From: Dorea sp. AM10-31
Lineage (GTDB): Bacteria; Bacillota; Clostridia; Lachnospirales; Lachnospiraceae
Direction: 5' to 3'
Length of the DNA stretch: 64,000 bases
Assembly (NCBI RefSeq): GCF_003435815.1
Contig: NZ_QTUV01000002.1
Span: 434,001 to 498,000 of the forward strand
Below, piece after piece: positions 56,970 to 64,000 of this stretch (positions within the stretch are counted from its first letter, which is position 1; the number at the start of each line of letters is the position of its first letter). The notes beneath the pieces are model-generated. The model did no database searches. It was not told the origin of the DNA and saw nothing but the letters and a program-made list of their open reading frames with translations. The position numbers and the translations under genes were made by a program.

Positions 56970-59900
56970 TTATTCATACATCCTAAAAAGACTGTCTGCC
57001 ATCTTCTCTTCCTCTTCAAAATCCATGATCGCTTTTCTCTGGTTCGCAGGGGACATAGAAAGCATTGCATTCAGTTTTCCGTATTTGCCGGTCTTCACTG
57101 TATGCGCATTCGTCAGCACTTTCTTCTCCGTTGTTGTGATTTCATTTCCAATTGTATCCTGGAAATAATAATGCAGTTCTTCATCTTCATACAACACGAA
57201 CTGTTTTACATAAATATTCTCATATGCCGGGAGCAGATTCTCCGTCTTATATCCAAGTGTCTCTTTCCCACCTTTGCGGATCTTGTAAAACAGCTTCACC
57301 TTATGTCCCGGCTCCGCACGGTATGCCAACATAGTACGATCATACAACTGAAGCTCTGTCAGCCACTGCGCCCGGTACTTCATATAGAACGGAAAGATCA
57401 GCTGCTTTTCCGTCAGTCTCCGAAGTTCTCTGTGCAGAACTTCTTCCAGTTCATCCGGATATTTTCTGCCGGCATAGTACTTAAGTAGCGCAATCTTGCA
57501 GATATCCGGCAGCGTTTCCTTCTTCTCACACTCGTTAGCAATGATCTCAAAAACACTGGATTTCGTATCTCTGCCATTTATTACATACTCTCTTGACGCA
57601 TACGTCAGGTATGCCTGTTTCAGTCGAAAATATACATTATCAGACAGATAATAATCTTCAAAAATAGCTTCCTCATCAAACATATCTTCTGAAAATAACA
57701 TCTGCGTAATGATCCGTTCACTGATCTTGCCGGATGCAACCTGATATTCCCGCAGCACTTTCCAGAGCCGCTTCATATCTGCAGTTGCACCACAGTAATA
57801 ATTTGCCAGATAAGTCAGCGTTGCTTTGTCATACTGATGTCTGCGGAACATCTCAAAACACAGATACGTCAGGAAATCATCTTCTTCGTAATTCTCTTCC
57901 CGGATTCTTCTGCTGCAAATGCAGAACACATCTTTATCTTCAAAATAGCTTAAGCCTTTAACATAAATATTTTCAAAAGTCGGAGTCTCTTTCTCCTCGC
58001 TGTCTTTCCATTTGCCGACAGATGCACCATATTTCTTGCAGATTTCCAGAAATCTCGGTTCATAGAACAGACGCTTTGTCTCATATGGAATAGAATCCGT
58101 ATAATAACGTCCCTCTATCGACTCCCAGATGATCCTTGCTTCTTTGTCATACAGATAGACAATCACCGGCTCATCTTCGGTATATGGGACACGTTGTCTG
58201 ATCTCTCCATTCTTCTCAATGACAAGCACGCAGTTCATATGTGGCACTTTCGTTGAGATCGAATATGCGTAGCAGACATCGCGCATTGCTTCCATATGCT
58301 CGGAATCCATATCTTCAGTACAGAAATGCTTATATAAAATACGAAGATATTCTGTGATATGTCGCTTTCTGAGCTGATCCATCGCAAATGTCTTCATCTG
58401 CTCTTTGTATCCTTCATACAGTTCTTCACTGTCTGCTTCATAAGTCAGAAGATTAGCGTAAAGAAATGCAGCCTTCTCGTATCCGAGTGTATTTCCATGC
58501 ATAAAATACAGGAAAACAGACTTCGGAAGCGGTCCGTTTACACTGGATGGATCCAAAGTATTCATATAATACTCATATAACTGGGCAATCTTAAGCTCGG
58601 AATCTACTGCTTCCTGATACCAGTGAAAATATTTTTTCTGATTCTTATTTCCCTTGATCAGAAGGATACAGATCGTATTGAGTATCATCGGATCTTTATA
58701 AACCTTATAAATCCGCTCTAAAATGCGGAATAACAAATCACTGTAGGACTTATGCTGACTTGCAAAATTCGCCACATATAATGCCAGTTCCTTCGTCATC
58801 AGCCGATATTTGGTTGCAAAATTCAACACCTGTAATTCAAATTTGCCAAGCTTTTTCAGAAGTGTCGGCTTCGCCTGATAGCACAAATAAGCTTCCAGAT
58901 AGAACATAACACCATGTGTTTCAAACTCAAACTGCTGTTCCAGCACTTCCAGTCTCTTGTATGGATTCTTGTATCTTCCGTCTATCTGTAAAATCATATA
59001 GAGAAGCAGCCAGGAATCCTGATGGCGCATATAGGTCTTGCCAATCTCATCCAGTACACGCTCCATATGGCTGTCATTCTCACGGATCAGCGCCGTCAGG
59101 AACAGGTAATAACAGTTTGTGATCGGATCCTTTCCGATTGCGAAACGGTTATAGTTATAATTCTCCAAAATCCATTTTGCTTCTTCAAACTTCTTACCAA
59201 TAATATAAACATGTGCCTGCAGAAGCTGGTAAATCTCACTCATCGGCTTAATTCTGCGGATAGCGGCAACATTTTCAATCGCATTCTCCACCCATGTATC
59301 CAGCTCGATGCGTCCTGCCATATAACCGATATATTCTTTTAAAGACTGCGCATATAACAGTTCCGGTACATAATGTTCCTCATCATATTCCTGATTCTGT
59401 AATACTTCAATCTCGTAGGACAATGCCTCATACGGAGTAATGAACCGGATTGTTCCATAATTTCTTCCGCCATGCAAATATTCCGGACGTACCAGATATT
59501 CCATCTCATAACTGTTTCCGACAAAATCTTCTGTTGTCAGATCCGGCTTGGTAACACGTAAAAACGCTCCTTCTGTCTCAATATGGATCGGCATGAAGCC
59601 CCATGTGTTCTTTACGATCGTAATCGTTCCTTTATTCGGTTCTTTGATATCTTCAAAGAGCATTCCTTCTCCCTGCAGCGTCAGGAAAATACATTCCTTC
59701 TGCTTAATACCGACAAGGAACTCTTCCATTGCCTGTTCGCCGAGCGACCATTTTCGCATATTATCATAGAGATAAAACGTCCGCTCATTCTCATATTTGA
59801 CAATCTCGTAAAATTCTCTGGAGCGGAACAGTCTTCCTGCTTCCGAGAAATCCTTGATCGCAAGCTTCCTGAAATCATCTGTACTCTGTACTTTACCATA

Positions 59901-60260
59901 AGTTGTCATAACATATGGCTTTTCGATGATCGCTGTAAAAGCAAGCTCATATTCACCTCCGGAACATACGACCGTGATCTTACCGCGTTCTACATGTCCC
60001 GGTTTTAATCCCTTCCCATCATAAGTAAATTCAATCCTAGATGTGACTCCGTCAAATCCCTGATCTTTAAAATGGATACGAAAAGAAGACGGATATAATA
60101 TTCCCCGTATCTTTCTGTCATTATTACTTTTTATTAAGAAACTCCCTCTATATACTTCTCCCTCGCCGATAATCATGACCAGATTCGTCTCTTCGAACAC
60201 AACTTCCGGCTGTTCTACGCTGAAGTCTCCTTTAGAAAATCTTTGTATCTTATTTTTCAA
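56970..60260 (-). CDS. DUF5717-type giant repeat protein (1096 aa)
   Basis: A 1096-residue protein of unknown function, no signal peptide or membrane segment. It begins at a TTG (60260) with AGGTG upstream. Residues about 1-110 and 200-310 look like two beta-sandwich domains (FEETNLVMIIGEGEVYRGSF; TITIVKNTWGFMPIHIETEG). Residues about 320-900 are helical repeats rich in Tyr, Leu and Glu (YQLLQAHVYIIGKKFEEAKW; ERIYKVYKDPMILNTICILL), resembling TPR/HEAT arrays. The C-terminus is again beta-rich, ending in AMLSMSPANQRKAIMDFEEEEK. It leads a three-gene operon with an Hsp70/actin-like and a TPR protein; a scaffold or chaperone-like role is only a guess. Confidence 0.8.
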   Translation of the reverse strand: MKNKIQRFSKGDFSVEQPEVVFEETNLVMIIGEGEVYRGSFLIKSNNDRKIRGILYPSSFRIHFKDQGFDGVTSRIEFTYDGKGLKPGHVERGKITVVCSGGEYELAFTAIIEKPYVMTTYGKVQSTDDFRKLAIKDFSEAGRLFRSREFYEIVKYENERTFYLYDNMRKWSLGEQAMEEFLVGIKQKECIFLTLQGEGMLFEDIKEPNKGTITIVKNTWGFMPIHIETEGAFLRVTKPDLTTEDFVGNSYEMEYLVRPEYLHGGRNYGTIRFITPYEALSYEIEVLQNQEYDEEHYVPELLYAQSLKEYIGYMAGRIELDTWVENAIENVAAIRRIKPMSEIYQLLQAHVYIIGKKFEEAKWILENYNYNRFAIGKDPITNCYYLFLTALIRENDSHMERVLDEIGKTYMRHQDSWLLLYMILQIDGRYKNPYKRLEVLEQQFEFETHGVMFYLEAYLCYQAKPTLLKKLGKFELQVLNFATKYRLMTKELALYVANFASQHKSYSDLLFRILERIYKVYKDPMILNTICILLIKGNKNQKKYFHWYQEAVDSELKIAQLYEYYMNTLDPSSVNGPLPKSVFLYFMHGNTLGYEKAAFLYANLLTYEADSEELYEGYKEQMKTFAMDQLRKRHITEYLRILYKHFCTEDMDSEHMEAMRDVCYAYSISTKVPHMNCVLVIEKNGEIRQRVPYTEDEPVIVYLYDKEARIIWESIEGRYYTDSIPYETKRLFYEPRFLEICKKYGASVGKWKDSEEKETPTFENIYVKGLSYFEDKDVFCICSRRIREENYEEDDFLTYLCFEMFRRHQYDKATLTYLANYYCGATADMKRLWKVLREYQVASGKISERIITQMLFSEDMFDEEAIFEDYYLSDNVYFRLKQAYLTYASREYVINGRDTKSSVFEIIANECEKKETLPDICKIALLKYYAGRKYPDELEEVLHRELRRLTEKQLIFPFYMKYRAQWLTELQLYDRTMLAYRAEPGHKVKLFYKIRKGGKETLGYKTENLLPAYENIYVKQFVLYEDEELHYYFQDTIGNEITTTEKKVLTNAHTVKTGKYGKLNAMLSMSPANQRKAIMDFEEEEKMADSLFRMYE

Positions 60261-60311
60261 GACTTACACCTGCATCTTTCGTTGCTTTTTGTAAAAAACA
60301 TACTATAATGA

Positions 60312-60341
60312 ATTATAGCATTGTTTGTTTGGTAATTGCAA
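60312..60341 (-). promoter_or_regulatory. Promoter for the DUF5717-DUF5716-TPR operon
   Basis: On the minus strand: TTGCAA, 18 bp, TATAAT, 52 bp before the TTG start. Confidence 0.6.
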
Positions 60342-60345
60342 TGCT
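60317..60345. promoter_or_regulatory. Dyad over the DUF5717 promoter (candidate operator)
   Basis: AGCATTG and CAATGCT, perfect 7-bp arms 15 bp apart, span the -10/-35 spacer and the -35 box of the minus-strand promoter in the divergent intergenic region. Confidence 0.4.
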
Positions 60346-60388
60346 GTAAGAATAAAATCTAAGGATAACCCCGGAAAGGAACATAGAT

Positions 60389-61477
60389 ATGGATAAAAAA
60401 CCTGAATTTCACGGAAGCGATCTGGAGCAGATCGAAGCCTATTATCATATTCCGAAAGAAGAAATCGTCTCTTTCGGTGCAAATGTAAACCCGCTTGGAT
60501 TGTCCGAGCAGTTAAAGAAAGATCTGGCTTCGCATCTGGATGTGATCACACGTTACCCGGACCGTGATTATAGATCTCTGAAAAAAGCAATCAGCAAATA
60601 CACCGGTGTATCTGCCGATCATATTGTTATAGGAAACGGATCGACAGAGCTGATCTCACTTCTTATTTCCACACGCACCCCGAAAAAGGCACTGGTACTT
60701 GGACCTACTTATTCTGAATATGCCAGAGAATTATCTTTAAATGGTGGTTCCATGGATTTTTATAATCTGAAAAAGGAACAGGATTTCCAATTAGATATTG
60801 ATGACTTTATAACGACGTTAAAAACAGACTATCAGCTTGCGATCATCTGCAATCCGAATAACCCGACTTCTTCTGCGCTCACAACAAGTGAGATGGAACG
60901 TATCCTCGCAGCCTGCCGGGAATACGGAATCTTTGTTATGATCGATGAAACTTATGTAGAATTTGCACCGGATATTGAAGCAGTCAGCGCAGTCAGTCTT
61001 ATTCCAAAATACGATAATTTCATGATCATCCGCGGCGTCTCCAAATTCTATGCCGCCCCGGGGCTTCGTTTCGGATATGGTATGACAAGCAATGAGGCTT
61101 TCTTAAAAGATCTGCTTCTCTACCAGAATCCATGGAGTCTGAACAGTATTGCCGCATATGCCGGTGAGCGCATGTTTTCCGATACTGATTATTATAAGAA
61201 AACCCGCGAACTGATCTGTTCCGAACGCACATACATGTTTGATGAACTCAAGAAAAATCCGAACTTCAAACCATACAAAGCCTATGCAAACTTTATTCTT
61301 GTTGAGATTTTGAAAGAGGGCGTTACTTCCTTTGATGTATTTGAAAAAGCAATCAAAAACCGGCTCATGATCCGGGATTGCTCCTCTTTTGAATCATTAG
61401 CCGGTGAATTTTTCCGTTTCTGTATCATGAATCCTGCCGATAACCGACGTCTTCTTGATATATTAAACCAGATTTAA
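60389..61477 (+). CDS. HisC/CobD-like PLP aminotransferase
   Basis: Class I/II PLP enzyme of 362 residues, resembling histidinol-phosphate aminotransferase and threonine-phosphate decarboxylase. Seen: VSFGANVNPLG (typical of the CobD-like branch), YPDRDYRSLKKAISKY, GNGSTELI, IICNPNNPTS, MIDETYVEF, and the Schiff-base lysine in RGVSKFYAAPGLRFGYG near residue 220. No his or cobalamin genes adjoin, so the substrate stays open; the FGANVNPLG start favours the CobD-like group. The GGAAAGGAA site precedes the ATG. Confidence 0.85.
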   Translation: MDKKPEFHGSDLEQIEAYYHIPKEEIVSFGANVNPLGLSEQLKKDLASHLDVITRYPDRDYRSLKKAISKYTGVSADHIVIGNGSTELISLLISTRTPKKALVLGPTYSEYARELSLNGGSMDFYNLKKEQDFQLDIDDFITTLKTDYQLAIICNPNNPTSSALTTSEMERILAACREYGIFVMIDETYVEFAPDIEAVSAVSLIPKYDNFMIIRGVSKFYAAPGLRFGYGMTSNEAFLKDLLLYQNPWSLNSIAAYAGERMFSDTDYYKKTRELICSERTYMFDELKKNPNFKPYKAYANFILVEILKEGVTSFDVFEKAIKNRLMIRDCSSFESLAGEFFRFCIMNPADNRRLLDILNQI

Positions 61478-61506
61478 GTACTTTTCTTTTATTTTCCGGT
61501 TAAGCA

Positions 61507-62517
61507 TTATACAACTTCATTTAAGTATATTTGGGAAAGAGGGATGATTTTTTTCATTTCCTCTTTCATTCTTTCGGTCATATGGACGCCATCTTCCTCA
61601 CAAAGTTCTTCCACTGTCTTTGCACCAAATACAAAGCTTGTAAGTGCCGCAATCGGGATCTCCCCTTCGGAATTTTCCGGTTTGCCATCCATCAGCATTG
61701 CCCCGGAAATCTCTGTTCCGGTGAGCACCAGTGTGCGGTTATTCTCTTCAATGGCAGAATCGGTTACTGTAAAACATACGCATAACAGTTCCTGCAATCT
61801 GAGCGACATCAACATCCGGCGTACATCAACAATCCTTGTCATAATCTTCGGGGTCTCATCTTCATCCTCATCCGGGAACCAGATCCTGCAATCCTCAATC
61901 CCCGTTTCATTCTGAAACAGCATCAGTTTTCCACCGTCACTGTCACATTCCCGCATTAACCTTAGGTAGTATGCGCCGTCACGTTTCACATATACATCTT
62001 TATCTGCCGCAAGCTTTTCATTTGCCCACTCGGCAAGTGTATCGCAATCTTCTTCCGTAAGCGGGCGAATACAAATGCCTGCCGCTTCTTTCTTCGCCGC
62101 ATCCGCTAAATTATATACTCTGCGTTTCTGTTCATAAACCGTCCGGAAATCATGTGGTGTATAGATTGCTTCTGCTGCCGGCATCAGGAATGTAAAATTC
62201 TCTCCTGATGCATACATATCCTGAAGTGCCCTCCTTAACAGCGCCGCCATAAACCCACGTCCGCGATACTCTTTTCTTGTCGCTACTGCAACGATGTAAT
62301 GCGCCTGTTTTTCCACACCATTTACCATTAACGTATATGGATTCAGATGCAGCATTGCGCAGATCTCACCATCTTCTTCCACTACATATATATCATTATC
62401 TCTCGTTTTTTCTGAAAAATAATAATCCACAAATCCTTTGCTGTCCTCCGTAAATACTTCCTCATACAATGGACGCACTTTGTTATGCTCTTCCTGACTT
62501 AACTTACGAATCTCCAT
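61507..62517 (-). CDS. Eis-like GNAT N-acetyltransferase
   Basis: A 336-residue protein. The N-terminal GNAT domain has IVAVATRKEYRGRGFMAALLRRAL, the acetyl-CoA loop RxYRGRGF, near residue 85. A second helical/beta region and a C-terminal SCP2-like domain (EGEIPIAALTSFVFGAKTVEELC) follow, as in the Eis family. Acceptor unknown; Eis relatives acetylate amines, including aminoglycosides in some species, but this cannot be concluded here. It faces the aminotransferase gene across 29 bp and is the third minus-strand gene from the membrane protein and ispF. Confidence 0.82.
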   Translation of the reverse strand: MEIRKLSQEEHNKVRPLYEEVFTEDSKGFVDYYFSEKTRDNDIYVVEEDGEICAMLHLNPYTLMVNGVEKQAHYIVAVATRKEYRGRGFMAALLRRALQDMYASGENFTFLMPAAEAIYTPHDFRTVYEQKRRVYNLADAAKKEAAGICIRPLTEEDCDTLAEWANEKLAADKDVYVKRDGAYYLRLMRECDSDGGKLMLFQNETGIEDCRIWFPDEDEDETPKIMTRIVDVRRMLMSLRLQELLCVCFTVTDSAIEENNRTLVLTGTEISGAMLMDGKPENSEGEIPIAALTSFVFGAKTVEELCEEDGVHMTERMKEEMKKIIPLSQIYLNEVV

Positions 62518-62603
62518 TCTTCTTCCAGTCCTTTATATTTCATATAATAATATAGTAATTTCCCAACTCAACTATAATACTTGCATCTTGTTCCTGCCCG
62601 CCT

Positions 62604-63152
62604 TTACTTTCCCACATTCGGGCAGCCACCACATCCTGCGCAGCCGCCAGTCTGCGGACCGACCTGGTAACTGTAATTAGCAATCGTATCCAGTGATGCG
62701 ATAGCCTGTGAGGAGATTCCTTCACCTGTTCCGGTAAATCCAAGTCCTTCTTCTGTAGTTGCTTTAATATTTACCTGATCTACATCAATGTGAAGTGCTT
62801 CTGCCACATTTTTACGCATCTGCTCAATATGAGGTGCCATCTTCGGTCTCTGCGCAATAATGGTTGCATCAATGTTACCGATGACATATAATTTCTCGTC
62901 GATCAGCTTTCCAACATGTTTCAGGAGTTCAATACTGGACGCTCCTTTATATGCCGGATCTGTATCCGGGAAATGTTTTCCGATATCACCAAGAGCTGCC
63001 GCTCCCAGAAGTGCATCCATAATCGCATGCAGCAGCACATCCGCATCCGAATGTCCCAGAAGCCCCTTCTCATAAGGGATCTCTACTCCTCCAAGAATCA
63101 GTTTGCGGTTCTCTGTCAGTTTATGAACATCATATCCCATTCCAACTCTCAT
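62604..63152 (-). CDS. ispF: MEcPP synthase IspF with Cys-rich C-terminal tail
   Basis: 2-C-methyl-D-erythritol 2,4-cyclodiphosphate synthase of the MEP isoprenoid pathway. Zinc ligands are in GMGYDVHKL (Asp8, His10) and VLLHAIMD (His42); [11 protein letters not shown] and [16 protein letters not shown] are family signatures. It is 182 residues, about 22 longer than usual: after the normal end there is [25 protein letters not shown] sequence with Cys171, Cys174 and Cys177 (CxxCxxC). The tail is in frame with no sign of a sequencing error. ispD is not adjacent. Confidence 0.93.
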   Translation of the reverse strand: MRVGMGYDVHKLTENRKLILGGVEIPYEKGLLGHSDADVLLHAIMDALLGAAALGDIGKHFPDTDPAYKGASSIELLKHVGKLIDEKLYVIGNIDATIIAQRPKMAPHIEQMRKNVAEALHIDVDQVNIKATTEEGLGFTGTGEGISSQAIASLDTIANYSYQVGPQTGGCAGCGGCPNVGK

Positions 63153-63182
63153 ACTGTTATTTCCTTTCCCAGAATATATTTC

Positions 63183-63569
63183 TTATTCTGTAACATTATT
63201 GTGATCTGTATTCTCTTCCTGTTTTTTGGCTTCACTGTGATCTGCTTCCACCGGTTCATCACTCTTCTGTGTATCTGTATTGCCTAACAACTTGTCCCGG
63301 TTCAGTTTACCGTCTTCATCCACATCGCTCTCTAATAATTCCTCGCGGTCCAGCTCTTCTCCGTCATTTTCCACATACTCATGCTTCACTGCCATCACGA
63401 CTGCCTTCGCACACCATACGATTCCAAGTACCGCAAATGCCACACCCAGTACCAGATAAAGCGTTGCATTCTCTGGCCTGTTTGTCATCGTCTTCTTTAT
63501 CAGATCAATTCCCAGATATCCAAGATATCCCCCTACAATAATTCGAAAAAATACGCGACCTTTTGTCAT
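63183..63569 (-). CDS. Small membrane protein, unknown function
   Basis: A 128-residue protein from the ATG at 63569, chosen because AGGAGG lies 8 nt upstream (the frame is open 35 codons further). It has two membrane segments (FRIIVGGYLGYLGIDLI, about residues 8-24; YLVLGVAFAVLGIVWCAKAV, about 36-56). A long acidic, low-complexity tail follows (ESDVDEDGKLNRDKLLGN; SEAKKQEENTDHN). I do not recognise a family. It lies 30 bp before ispF on the same strand. Confidence 0.7.
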   Translation of the reverse strand: MTKGRVFFRIIVGGYLGYLGIDLIKKTMTNRPENATLYLVLGVAFAVLGIVWCAKAVVMAVKHEYVENDGEELDREELLESDVDEDGKLNRDKLLGNTDTQKSDEPVEADHSEAKKQEENTDHNNVTE

Positions 63570-63712
63570 TTCATGTCCTCCTGCCTGTGTTTTATTAGTG
63601 TCTGCCGATTTTATAACTTCTATAAAACTTCTTATAATTCGCATAAATCGGCTGTTTTTCGCACATCTGAGCATATTATATCACATACTTACAATTTTTT
63701 GCAAAAAAAGTG

Positions 63713-63742
63713 TTGACATTTCCTCACTTTTGATTGTATAAT
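63713..63742 (+). promoter_or_regulatory. Promoter for the tRNA-Val / tRNA-Met unit
   Basis: Consensus TTGACA, 18 bp, TATAAT, 33 bp before tRNA-Val. Confidence 0.8.
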
Positions 63743-63775
63743 AACGAAGTCGGTTTGAGAGAACCGGGTAAATAT

Positions 63776-63848
63776 GGGATCATAGCTCAGCTGGGAGAGC
63801 ATCTGCCTTACAAGCAGAGGGTCATAGGTTCGAGCCCTATTGGTCCCA
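63776..63848 (+). tRNA. tRNA-Val (anticodon TAC)
   Basis: A 73-nt cloverleaf: acceptor GGGATCA / TGGTCCC (one G-U), D-arm GCTCAGCTGGGAGAGC, anticodon stem TCTGC/GCAGA with loop CTTACAA (TAC), T-loop GGTTCGAGCCC, discriminator A. CCA is not encoded. Confidence 0.96.
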
Positions 63849-63871
63849 TACTTATAAAAATATTTCTTTAT

Positions 63872-63945
63872 GGCGGGATAGCTCAGTTGGCTAGAGCACA
63901 CGGTTCATACCCGTGGTGTCGCTGGTTCAAATCCAGTTCCCGCTA
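63872..63945 (+). tRNA. tRNA-Met, elongator (anticodon CAT)
   Basis: A 74-nt cloverleaf: acceptor GGCGGGA / TCCCGCT with the G1-U72 pair found in elongator tRNA-Met, D-arm GCTCAGTTGGCTAGAGC, anticodon stem CACGG/CCGTG with loop TTCATAC (CAT), T-arm CTGGTTCAAATCCAG. The lack of initiator features (GGG/CCC anticodon stem) makes it the elongator. Confidence 0.95.
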
Positions 63946-63948
63946 TTT

Positions 63949-63978
63949 TAAAAAGACTTGTTCTTGCAAGTCTTTTTA
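63949..63978 (+). terminator. Terminator of the tRNA unit
   Basis: AAAAAGACTTG / CAAGTCTTTTT with a 6-nt loop, ending in a T-run directly after tRNA-Met. Confidence 0.88.
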
Positions 63979-64000
63979 CATCCGTAATATTAACAGTACT

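Noticed and set aside
63689-63901. 70-aa minus-strand ORF (NRARTYDPLLVRQMLSQLSYDP)
   Set aside because: Antisense to tRNA-Val, and it also overlaps the tRNA promoter; not a gene.
1-64000. CRISPR arrays, insertion sequences, prophage genes, rRNA
   Set aside because: No spaced direct repeats, transposase or integrase motifs, or rRNA sequence were seen on either strand.

Overview
The window looks like chromosome of a strictly anaerobic Firmicute of the Lachnospiraceae type. Evidence: low-to-moderate GC, glycyl-radical pyruvate formate-lyase, a selenoprotein glycine reductase operon, the dgt-dnaG-rpoD-trmK-nif3 order, and lineage-restricted families (DUF512, DUF1292, DUF5662, DUF5716/DUF5717). 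No phage, transposase, CRISPR array or rRNA is visible; this is mostly core metabolic chromosome with a few accessory islands. Most genes are on the minus strand.

Layout. 1-2.1 kb: der (cut by the window edge) and a PDZ/radical-SAM DUF512 gene, divergent from a long prs. 3.6-5.1 kb: a secreted polysaccharide deacetylase with choline-binding-type repeats. 5.3-12.1 kb: one operon, leuB-ilvD-ilvB-serC-serA, joining branched-chain amino acid and serine synthesis. 12.3-13.5 kb: udp-cdd pyrimidine salvage. 13.6-16.6 kb: pflB-pflA. 16.9-20.3 kb: yajC, tgt and an L,D-transpeptidase. 20.5-21.6 kb: aroC. 21.6-29 kb: dgt-dnaG-rpoD-trmK-nif3 and a TGS-uridine kinase fusion. 29.2-33.2 kb: tRNA-Leu, a DUF5662 gene, a sugar-binding lipoprotein with a GH13 homologue that has lost its catalytic residues, and DUF1292. 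33.2-38.2 kb: a GNAT-ThrE fusion, a second ThrE subunit, gltX and a UvrD-like helicase. 38.2-39.4 kb: a surface-protein gene broken by an in-frame TGA.

39.5-49.3 kb is a glycine-catabolism module. It has a Na+/alanine-glycine symporter, then a promoter, a singlet glycine riboswitch with a ghost second aptamer, a terminator, and grdX-grdE-grdB-trxB-trxA-grdA-grdC-grdD. grdA and grdB each carry an in-frame TGA read as selenocysteine; automatic callers split or truncate both. Imported glycine would be sensed by the riboswitch and reduced to acetyl phosphate with electrons passed through TrxB and TrxA.

49.6-54.8 kb: purF-purB and a polar amino-acid ABC transporter. 54.9-60.3 kb: an unassigned three-gene operon of a 1096-aa repeat protein (DUF5717), an actin/Hsp70-fold protein (DUF5716) and a TPR protein, the best candidate here for an undescribed system. 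60.4-64 kb: a HisC/CobD-like aminotransferase, an Eis-like acetyltransferase, an IspF with a cysteine-rich tail, a small membrane protein, and tRNA-Val and tRNA-Met with their own promoter and terminator.

All family calls come from reading translations and motifs; no database search was run.
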